A stretch of DNA of 59,819 nucleotides from Candidatus Peribacteria bacterium (lineage in GTDB: Bacteria > Patescibacteriota > Gracilibacteria > UBA1369 > LOWO2-01-FULL-3). Of this stretch, positions 51,156 through 58,800 are shown piece by piece. The position numbers and the translations under genes were made by a program. The notes under the pieces were generated by a model. It had not been told where the DNA came from. It saw nothing but the letters and a program-made list of their open reading frames with translations, and did not search any database. Position 1 is the stretch's first letter. Each line of letters begins with the position of its first letter. The stretch lies in NCBI GenBank assembly GCA_943358175.1, contig CALRGV010000007.1:1-59819 (forward strand), in the 5' to 3' direction.

Positions 51156-52673
51156 ATGAAGGCAATCATACTGGCCAGAGTTTCTACTAAGAAACAGGAA
51201 GACGAAGGTCTTTCCCTGGATTACCAATTAGAAACGCTGAGAAATTATGCCAAAGAAAACAATTTTCAAGTGGCTAAGGAGTTTGTCTTCCACGAAAGTG
51301 CTGGCCACAAGATACGTCGAAACTTTGACGAAATGATGGATTACTTCAAGGACAATACAGATGTTCAATGTATTTTAGCTTTCAGAGTTGATCGTATGAC
51401 TCGTAACTTCCGCGACGCTGTAGCCTTGGACACCTTACGGACAGAATACAATAAAGAAATTCATTTTGTTCATGACCGCCTTGTTCTGAATGCGGAATCG
51501 GTAGGACGTGATATACAAGACTGGGACCTGAAAGTCTTTTTAGCGAAGCAGTTTCTAAATCGTTTAAAGGAAGATGGAGTTAACACATGGCGTCACAAGT
51601 TAAGAAACGGAGAATGGCCAGGCAAGGCTACCTGTGGCTATAAAAACGTAGAAATTGAAGGAAAGAAAAAGTGGATAGTAGTTGATGAAGAAAGGAAGGA
51701 ATTAACGATCAAAGCATTTGAGCTATATTCTACAGGTGGCTACTCATATGAAACATTAGCTAAAGAGTTGGCTAATTTAGGACTTACGACGAATACCGAA
51801 AATCCAAAACCAATATATAAGAACTGCATAGACAAGCAGATATTAAATAATCCATTTTACTACGGAGAAATGGCTTTTAAGGGAAAGCTTTACCAGCACC
51901 ACTATGAACCACTGATTCCTAAGTGGCTTTATGACAAGTGTCAGCAAGTTAGAATGTCTTGGCATAAGAAGCAGTATAAGTACGGAGCCAAGGAATTTGC
52001 CTTTAAGAGTTTACTTGAATGTTCGGAATGCAATAAAGTTTTATCTACATACACAAAGAAGGGACATAATTATCTACGTTGCCATACTTGCAAAAAAGTT
52101 CATGTAAATGAGGATGTGCTTTTGGCGCAGATAGCGCCTTTATTCAAGAAACTTGAAATGCCTCAAATAGTGCTAGACGATCTCAAGGTGCAGCTTCAAA
52201 AGAATCATGAGAATGAAAATGCTTTTTATGATAACAATGTTAAACATATCAATTCAGAGATCGAAAAGAACAAGACGCGCATGAAGGTAATGTATCAAGA
52301 CAGACTCGACGGACGTATTACCTACGCTGAGTACGACAGTATGATTGTTGAATTTAAGAATAAAGAGCAGGACCAAATAGAGCAGCTAAGCAAGTATTCA
52401 ATGGCTGATCAAGCGTTCTTAGTCACCAGTTCCAATCTATTAGAGCTAGCAAGTAGAGCTCACGACCTTTTTATAAGTTCGCAGGCAGGTGAAAAGAACA
52501 AACTTCTCAAGTTCATACTTGCGAACTTACAAGTAAAAGACGAAAAGCTAGTCTGGAAGCTGAAAAATCTATTTGATGGTGTAATGAAGTGTAACGAGCG
52601 ACACTTCTGGGGTGAGCTATGGGATTCGAACCCACGACCCTCTGGACCACAACCAGATGCTCTAACCAACTGA
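51156..52673 (+). CDS. Large serine recombinase
   Basis: 505 aa. N-terminal resolvase domain with catalytic Ser10 in ILARVSTKKQ and Arg residues in FRVDRMTRNFRD. The recombinase domain (~160-270: GKATCGYKNV..., NNPFYYGEM) follows, then a Zn-ribbon (CSECNKVLSTY...LRCHTCKKV) and a coiled coil. The last ~21 residues (WGELWDSNPRPSGPQPDALT) are the antisense translation of tRNA-His, which also supplies the stop codon. So the gene's 3' end is formed by the chromosomal attachment site, and its true C-terminus in the circular form may differ. It is the likely integrase of the element. Confidence 0.9.
   Translation: MKAIILARVSTKKQEDEGLSLDYQLETLRNYAKENNFQVAKEFVFHESAGHKIRRNFDEMMDYFKDNTDVQCILAFRVDRMTRNFRDAVALDTLRTEYNKEIHFVHDRLVLNAESVGRDIQDWDLKVFLAKQFLNRLKEDGVNTWRHKLRNGEWPGKATCGYKNVEIEGKKKWIVVDEERKELTIKAFELYSTGGYSYETLAKELANLGLTTNTENPKPIYKNCIDKQILNNPFYYGEMAFKGKLYQHHYEPLIPKWLYDKCQQVRMSWHKKQYKYGAKEFAFKSLLECSECNKVLSTYTKKGHNYLRCHTCKKVHVNEDVLLAQIAPLFKKLEMPQIVLDDLKVQLQKNHENENAFYDNNVKHINSEIEKNKTRMKVMYQDRLDGRITYAEYDSMIVEFKNKEQDQIEQLSKYSMADQAFLVTSSNLLELASRAHDLFISSQAGEKNKLLKFILANLQVKDEKLVWKLKNLFDGVMKCNERHFWGELWDSNPRPSGPQPDALTN
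52586..52607. other. Inverted repeat abutting the 3' end of tRNA-His (att-site candidate)
   Basis: GAAGTGT-AACGAGCG-ACACTTC, a perfect 7-bp dyad that touches the tRNA CCA end and lies inside the recombinase 3' end. It could be a recombinase half-site pair or a tRNA trailer hairpin. Confidence 0.45.
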
Positions 52674-52685
52674 GCTAAGCCCACC
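52608..52685 (-). tRNA. tRNA-His (GUG), CCA encoded
   Basis: Minus strand. Acceptor GTGGGCT/AGCTCAC, an extra G-1 opposite C73 as required for tRNA-His, anticodon stem TCTGG/CCAGA with loop TTGTGGT giving GTG, T-arm with GGTTCGAAT, and CCA. It overlaps the end of the recombinase gene by 66 nt in antisense and is the probable integration target. Confidence 0.95.
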
Positions 52686-52784
52686 ATGTGCAAATTCGCC
52701 CTAGCATCTTACCAGTTAGTTTCAAAAACTCAACATGAAGTAGGATAAAGAAGCTCAAGGGCGACGCAAGTCCCTATGTATCAA

Positions 52785-52910
52785 GGAAAGTGTTTGAATT
52801 ACCCCAGATACGAGGCGTCTGGAAAATTTTGACCGCAGTGTACTAGTCGTGTACACGAGGATCAAAATTTTCCAGACAACGAAGTAGATGGGGTAATTCA
52901 AGCACTTTCC
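52785..52910. repeat. 126-nt compound hairpin (nested inverted repeat)
   Basis: Outer arms 52785-52806 and 52889-52910: 22 bp with one G-U. After an internal loop (11/12 nt), inner arms 52818-52832 and 52862-52876: 15 bp, perfect. The terminal part has GTGTAC (52838-52843) / GTACAC (52851-52856). No ORF explains it. It lies between tRNA-His and the terminator of an RNA gene. Confidence 0.9.
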
Positions 52911-52914
52911 AAAT

Positions 52915-52943
52915 AAAAAAGCCCTCCCCACTTGGAGGAGAGC
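52915..52943 (-). terminator. Intrinsic terminator of the unidentified RNA
   Basis: On the minus strand GCTCTCCTC pairs with GGGGAGGGC (with G-U pairs) around a short loop, followed by TTTTTT. Confidence 0.75.
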
Positions 52944-53189
52944 CCTCGTATAGACTTAGGAATACGAACGCCCTAGAAAAGCCTTTGTAACCTAATCCTT
53001 CAAGATTATTCGAAACGGCAGAACCGCTATCGATATGCTCATCGCCCAGTATTGTCAGCCCGTGGCCCGGCTTTTTTGCTCAGCAACGCTTAATATACCT
53101 AATATCGATTATTCGCACAAGTGATTTTGATTAACCACCCCAAATTTCTGTTGCTAAGATTAAGAAAAAGTTACAACAGAAGCTAAGTC
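52915..53189 (-). ncRNA. Unidentified structured RNA gene, about 270 nt
   Basis: Full-consensus promoter on the minus strand (53193-53220) and an intrinsic terminator (52915-52943) enclose ~270 nt without an ORF. The ends pair: GACTTAG (near 53183-53189) with CTAAGTC (near 52960), closing the molecule. Inner helices include TTCTGTTG/CAACAGAA (8 bp), AAAAGCC/GGCTTTT and TAATC/GATTA. Conserved cores of RNase P RNA, tmRNA and SRP RNA are not visible. 6S RNA is possible by architecture (closed long stem), but longer than usual. Confidence 0.65.
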
Positions 53190-53192
53190 TTA

Positions 53193-53220
53193 ATTATAAC
53201 ACGCATCACAACAATGTCAA
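53193..53220 (-). promoter_or_regulatory. Consensus promoter of the unidentified RNA
   Basis: Minus strand TTGACA (53215-53220), 16 nt, TATAAT (53193-53198): both hexamers are perfect, the strongest promoter in the window. Confidence 0.8.
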
Positions 53221-53277
53221 ATAATTAAGAGGCCACGCCCCCGAAAGGATTATTAATACGCATTTGTACAATTTCTA

Positions 53278-53307
53278 TTGCAGAAACGTAGATATTTGTG
53301 CTAAAAT
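53278..53307 (+). promoter_or_regulatory. Promoter of the DUF4143 ATPase gene
   Basis: TTGCAG (53278-53283), 18 nt, TAAAAT (53302-53307) with extended TGC. Start predicted only about 4 nt upstream of the ATG at 53318. Confidence 0.55.
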
Positions 53308-53317
53308 TTACACAGAT

Positions 53318-54511
53318 ATGAAAAAACGCCTACTGTTCTACAAACTCAAGGAGCACATTCAACACAAAAACGCATTGGTAATTACCGGTATGCGCCAGGT
53401 TGGCAAAACCACATTGTTGAAACAGATTTATGAAGAACTCGGACAAAAACCCAAACTTAGTTTTGATTTTGACAATCCTCTGGATCAAAAAATATTTGAA
53501 GACATCGAGTACAATAATATTTATCAGCGCCTGAGTAATATGGCCGGTACGACTGATAAGTCTGAAAGACTTTATATCTTCATCGATGAGATCCAAAATT
53601 TTCCCGAAATCACAAAAGTGATCAAGTTTATGATTGACCACTATGGGGTAAAATTTTTTGTCACGGGATCATCGGGATTTTATTTAAAAAACCTCTTTCC
53701 TGAATCTTTAAGCGGCCGAAAATTTCTCTATGTTTTACCACCACTTGGCTTTCAGGAACTTTTATATTTCCGTGACAAAATATCTCTTGAACAAGCACTG
53801 AAATCAAGCTCACTCCCGGATATAACTACTCGATCATATACTGATCTTGTCCGCTTTTCGGAAGACTATAGGGAGTATTTGGAATTTGGTGGTCTGCCAG
53901 AGGTCGTAATGACGGCAGACCTGACAACAAAAATAGAAATTTTACGCAACGCGTTTAGCTCATTCTTCGAAAAGGATCTAAAATTATTATCAGATTATAA
54001 GGATATCAGGGAATTGAGAGATTTAATTCTTCTTTTGGTTCCACGGGTTGGATCAATGCTGGATATTTCCAAGCTGGGCATTGAGCTGGGGGTGGAGCGA
54101 AAAAAAATATATTCTTATCTCGAATTTCTTGAAGGAACATTTTTTCTACGCTTAATCCCTAAATTTTCACACAGTGTGGATAGATCCGTAGCCGGAGGAA
54201 AAAAGGTTTATTTTTGTGATACGGGCCTCCTGAAAATGATTGGCAATGTAAACGACGGACAGCTACTGGAAAACGGAGTAGCCAATCAGCTCGCTCCGCT
54301 GGGAGACATCAGTTTTTACAATAAGAGAAACACTATGGAAATTGATTTCATTTACAACAAGGAAATAGCTTTTGAAATAAAAACCAAAGCCTCGGAAAAC
54401 GACATTGAAAAAACTCAAGAAATATCGAAAAAACTGGGTCTCTCAAAGTCTTTTGTAGTTAGTTTGAATTACATTGACCATAAGAACGTCATCTCTCCGT
54501 ATCAACTCTAG
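53318..54511 (+). CDS. AAA ATPase with DUF4143 domain
   Basis: 397 aa from the ATG at 53318; an upstream in-frame ATG at 53264 lies before the promoter. AAA_14 domain: Walker A GMRQVGKTTLL (~25), Walker B RLYIFIDEIQNF, and VTGSSGFYLKN as sensor 1. The DUF4143 part (~180-390) contains FGGLPEVV, the winged helix KKIYSYLEFLEGTFFLRLI, and KVYFCDTGLL. The C-terminal MEIDFIY...IAFEIKTK has the D...ExK layout of a degraded or active PD-(D/E)XK fold. Such ATPases are widespread in CPR and often near toxin-antitoxin or mobile genes; the role is unknown. Confidence 0.85.
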   Translation: MKKRLLFYKLKEHIQHKNALVITGMRQVGKTTLLKQIYEELGQKPKLSFDFDNPLDQKIFEDIEYNNIYQRLSNMAGTTDKSERLYIFIDEIQNFPEITKVIKFMIDHYGVKFFVTGSSGFYLKNLFPESLSGRKFLYVLPPLGFQELLYFRDKISLEQALKSSSLPDITTRSYTDLVRFSEDYREYLEFGGLPEVVMTADLTTKIEILRNAFSSFFEKDLKLLSDYKDIRELRDLILLLVPRVGSMLDISKLGIELGVERKKIYSYLEFLEGTFFLRLIPKFSHSVDRSVAGGKKVYFCDTGLLKMIGNVNDGQLLENGVANQLAPLGDISFYNKRNTMEIDFIYNKEIAFEIKTKASENDIEKTQEISKKLGLSKSFVVSLNYIDHKNVISPYQL

Positions 54512-54747
54512 TGTTTAGACTTGCTCAGCCCCTCAATCATTATCTTGTATTTTAGTTCGACTCGCTTTTTCTTTTCGTTAAGGCTAGCCATTTTTTTGTG
54601 CTCGGTGCTTAAAGTGCCATAAACATCACCCAATTCATCCTCAGTCATGCCAGGCAAAAGAATAACTATCATGCTTTTCTGATGAGCGGATAGGGTAGAG
54701 GATGGTAGAAATTTCAGAATAGCTTCTTGTAATTCCGCCTTGGTCAT
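54508..54747 (-). CDS. Small helical protein of unknown function
   Basis: 79 aa: MTKAELQEAILKFLPSSTLS..., with helices and a Lys-rich end (KKKRVELKYKIMIEGLSKSKH, in part). The stop overlaps the ATPase gene's 3' end by 4 nt (convergent). It lies 14 nt downstream of the 336-aa gene on the same strand and shares its transcript. No family recognised. Confidence 0.5.
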   Translation of the reverse strand: MTKAELQEAILKFLPSSTLSAHQKSMIVILLPGMTEDELGDVYGTLSTEHKKMASLNEKKKRVELKYKIMIEGLSKSKH

Positions 54748-54761
54748 CGTAGGAGTTGTAA

Positions 54762-55772
54762 TTATGCAGCCTTAGCCATTTCCGTAGCTTTTTTACCGGT
54801 GAGGATTTCAATCAATCTCTTCATGTCTCTATCATCGATATTAAAGACTAGATCGGTCAAAGTTTGAGTATCCACGTGGTCCGGTTTTTCCACTATCAGC
54901 TTACTGGCGATTTTCATCACGGTCTTGATTTTAGATTCCTCGGTATTTGGAAAAATTGATTTTTTAATTATCGCTGCTATTGCTTCTTCGTCCTTGATTG
55001 GATTTTCTTTGAGACCTTTTAGCTTCATTGCATCACCCATGGAAAGACTAAAGCTATCCAGGAGCTTCAGACCATCACCCTTTTCAGAAAGGCCCAGAGC
55101 CGCTCCGACTCCCTGTAAGCCCTCTCCGGCCATATCAATTTTCACTTTAAAAATTTTCAAAACCGGCACGCTCAAAAGTTTCTTCAAAGGGAATGCCGAC
55201 GAATCGGAAATTTTATCCAGTTTATCCAAAGCCTCTTTGAATTTAGCAGGGTCATTATATTTCGCTTTGAGTTTTGTAATAGTCAGTAGGCTGGTCGCGC
55301 CCATCGCTTTTACTTCATCCAGAGTAGAATCCGCGGGAGTTTGGCCATTTACGGCCTTCTCAATTTTCCCTCTGCCTGAGATAAATGCGTCTTTCAATTC
55401 AATGGGCAATTCATTACCGGCAGTAACTCCCATCGCTAAAACTTCATCAAAAAATTCTTTATCGGGAGTAGAGGTCTTGTCATCCAGTTTTGCTGCCGCC
55501 TTAGCACCAGCCATTTTATCATCAATACTCCTATTCGCCTCAGCCTTAGCCGCAGCAGAAACTTCCTTTTTTTCTTCATCAATACCATTAATTTCATCCC
55601 AAAAGGTCATGGCAAAAATGCCTATCCTCTCATACCAGGCCTTATCTCCAGACTTTTTCACCTTCTCCAAAGCCTTCGAAAGAGCACCTGGAATATTAGT
55701 TAGCTTAAGCTTACCCTTTTCCTTCGGTTTTTCCTGCGGCGCGGTATCTGGTTTTTTATCCGTCTGAGACAT
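54762..55772 (-). CDS. Unknown Lys/Glu/Ala-rich protein
   Basis: 336 aa. The N-terminal ~100 residues are low-complexity and charged. The rest is helical (LLTITKLKAKYNDPAKFKEALDKLDKI, KKLLSVPVLKIFKVK in parts). No TM segment or catalytic motif. It follows the giant gene after 30 nt and probably acts with it. I do not recognise it. Confidence 0.55.
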   Translation of the reverse strand: MSQTDKKPDTAPQEKPKEKGKLKLTNIPGALSKALEKVKKSGDKAWYERIGIFAMTFWDEINGIDEEKKEVSAAAKAEANRSIDDKMAGAKAAAKLDDKTSTPDKEFFDEVLAMGVTAGNELPIELKDAFISGRGKIEKAVNGQTPADSTLDEVKAMGATSLLTITKLKAKYNDPAKFKEALDKLDKISDSSAFPLKKLLSVPVLKIFKVKIDMAGEGLQGVGAALGLSEKGDGLKLLDSFSLSMGDAMKLKGLKENPIKDEEAIAAIIKKSIFPNTEESKIKTVMKIASKLIVEKPDHVDTQTLTDLVFNIDDRDMKRLIEILTGKKATEMAKAA

Positions 55773-55802
55773 AAATTTTTATTTTAGTTTTTGATTAGTA
55801 AT

Positions 55803-58800
55803 CTACTCGAGCCCCATACGCCTCGCATCCTCAGCACTCATTGGAACTGATCCGGACTCCCCGGGAGCAGCTTTAGGAGCGGGTGGTTGCACAGGATCTC
55901 GCTTCGGCGCAGGACCACCTTTCTTCCCACCTCCTTCTGACGGCGGAGTTGGTACCTCATCAACCTGATCCAAAATATCAAAATTTCCATTGCCGGAACC
56001 TTCTCCGGTATTATCAGTCTCCGGGTTACCCTCCTGACCAGGAATCGGAGCATCATCATCCTTAAGAGCACGATTAGCAAGACGGTATCCCCAAATTCCA
56101 AGGATAGTTATCAAAATAGCCGCTTTTATTTTATTTCTCATTGCTAATTGCCAAATTGGATTACGTCCTAGTTTTGCCATTTTTGTATTGGCAGCTGCTC
56201 TCAGCGCATCCCTCTGGCCAATAAGTTTTTCAAAGAAAGCCACGTACTCTATCGCTGCAATTGTTTTAGGATTTGTCACATCATTGGCAGTCGCAGTTGG
56301 CTTTAGGTCATCATAGCGCTTTTGTCCAAGCAAAGTGGCTACCTCCAATTCTTTAAGTCTTTTGAAATTCTCCTGATTTGCCTTGAGCACTTCGGCAATC
56401 TCCTTTATGGCAGTTTCTGCCTGAGCGGGAGTCAGATTGGTTTTTGGATCAGCAATATCAGTTTTGATTTTGCCGTCCACAATTCCTGTTTCAGCACCAA
56501 TTGGCATTTTCCATTTTTTCTTTAAGGCCATGCTCTTGGTAGATCCATCAGCCGTATTTATATCCACTGCGCCGGTCGTCATAATTCCAAAAAGTTGTTC
56601 ATAAAGCGCATTCAATTTTTTAGCTAACTCGGCCTGCTCATTACCGGCTTCTTTCGGCTTATTTAAAGCTTCTAGTTCCTTATCAAGAGCATCTCTTGTT
56701 GTTATGTGTTCCTCCAGAATTTGAATTTGCTCCAAACTTTCACCAAGCTTTTTAATTGCATCAATTTCTTTCTGCAATTCAGCTATTCTCTCTTTAGAAT
56801 GCTCTGGTTTACCTTTACCATTTTTCTTATCTCTTTCAGCTACTAGTTCAGCTACAAGATTAGTCAATTTTGTACCTCTTGGCTTGCCTTTTAGTAGAGC
56901 TTTTTGTCTAGCTTGCAACATTGCCTTACCGCCAAATGAAGCAAGTTGTTTTTGAAGTTCGACCACAGTATTGGCTTCACCAAAATCCCTAATATCTCTA
57001 CCTATTTCCGCAGCAGTTCTACCAGCAGTAGCAGGCGTAGTAACTACACCATGAATTTTTTCCAATCTCAAATTAATGTACTCGATTTCCACTAAAATTT
57101 TCAAAACCATCTCTGAATTTTTTCTTTCAACTTCCGGAGTGACAGTCTTATCCTTGGATTTCGCAGCAGTGTCATACAATAAATGATTTAGCAGAGTTTT
57201 AATTACATTATAGCGTTCAGTAAGGGCCGTAACCTCAGCCGGATCCAGTTTTTCAGATAATTTATCTACCTTGAGCCCGGCCATGATTTCATCCAGAGTT
57301 TGGAAATGGCCAGCCTCGGGTTTCGGAGATGGAAGTGGTTTACCGTCAGGACCCACCGGGCCTTTCAATTTAGCGTGTATATCTTTGCCGGCTCCAATAG
57401 CCTTACCTCCCAACCACCATGTACCCTTAAGAAGCCCAACAAGACCATGCCAAAGAGCCATACCCGTAAAACTAAAATTCACATTTCCACTCATCATATC
57501 TCTCTCGCTTACCCCTCCCAACCTCTCCCACATCTCCACAGGTACACCAGTCTCACGCGCTAATTCAGCCAAAGTCCTTGGCATCACAATACCATCAGCC
57601 CGCAAAACCTGCTCAATTTTAGCTAAATCTAATCCAAATTTTGATTTTATTCCTTGCTGATCGACAAGAACAAATGGTTCAAGTCCTCCACCCTTACCAT
57701 TACCTTCAGCTACAATTATTCTTACAAACGGTTGTAAGTCAGGAGCTATTTCGGCATGGCTAGCTTTAGCCTTATTAACTAATTCAGCTGGTATTCCTTG
57801 AGTATTCATCAGAGAACAAAGCTCAGACTGACTTCTTGATTGCCAACCATCAACTAAAATAGCATCGGCACTTTTAGCACTACCTGGAACATCTAAACTA
57901 AACAATAAACTTTTGCTTTCAGGTCGGGCTATGTCCAGCGTCGCAAAATTCGGCTTTTCAACAAGTATTGGATTTCTACCTTCCATTGCCGCCACACCAT
58001 GGGCATAGGCAGCACGCATAGTATTTATCAACCAATTACTGCCTTTGCCTCCAATATCTTTGAGTACATCAGGAACTGTAGCACCATTTTTTGGCGCTTC
58101 TAAAGCTTTTTCAAATTCTACTCTTTGTGCTTCTGTCATTATTTCTCCGCATGCCCTTAGAAATCTTCCTTTACTTGCAGCGTCAGGCAATTTCGAAGTA
58201 ACTAATAATACCTCTTGCGCTGATAATGTCAAACGATCCATGCCTTCAATAGTTTTAATTGCCCTCTCTAATCCTTCAGGACCCTTGAGCGCAGTTTCCG
58301 CCAAAGCCTCGGCACCCTCAACCACAGGTTTAACGCTTTCTGCTCCACCCTTCGGGAAAAATTTCTTTTTAGCCACCTCGATACCACCGCCGGCAATTTT
58401 CAAAGCACCGACAGTAATCAAAGCATGAAAAAGCTCATTGGAAAGATTCCAATCATTCATTTCTCCGGTTTCCGCATAATGCTGCACTGCACCAATACCA
58501 AGCATGGCAGCCGTTTCTGCCGATCCGGTCACAATCAATTTTTGAATAGCTGCGCGAATAGACTTATCCGGAAATTTCGAAACATGTTTCAAAATAATAT
58601 TATTTACTTTCATTGCTTGCGCACCAGCCACATGAAAAACTCCAAGAGTAGCCGATGACCAAAGAATTCTTTTTCCCCACTCAGGGAATTTTTCCCAACC
58701 ACCTTCGAAAAGATTTTCACCATGAAGTCCGGAATAAACAGTTTCAAATGCCGCACCTTCAGCCAAAAGACCAACTCCTCTTCCTGACCAATATAAAGTT

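Larger units (their letters stand above)
39129..52613. mobile_element. Putative integrated element next to tRNA-His (boundaries inferred)
   Basis: The right side has a serine recombinase running into tRNA-His, an excisionase-like HTH, a replication initiator and SpoVG. The left boundary is inferred from a 9-bp direct repeat TTCTGGGGT at 39129-39137 and 52605-52613, the latter overlapping the 3' end of tRNA-His. The enclosed 13.5 kb would hold the whole minus-strand operon 39216-47495 and the plus-strand replication genes. The left end is weakly supported. Confidence 0.5.

Noticed and set aside
39129-52685. CRISPR locus, because of the Cas4-like nuclease
   Set aside because: No direct-repeat array with spacers and no cas1/cas2 or effector genes are present in the window.
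52460-52693. 77-aa minus-strand ORF beginning MHMVGLAQLVRASGCGPEGRGFESHS
   Set aside because: It is the translation of tRNA-His plus antisense of the recombinase, a well-known false ORF.
52915-53189. Assignment of the orphan RNA as RNase P RNA, tmRNA or SRP RNA
   Set aside because: The conserved core sequences (GAGGAAAGUCC/ACAGAA...GGC, tag ORF with tRNA-like ends, GGAAGGAAGCA domain IV) could not be found.
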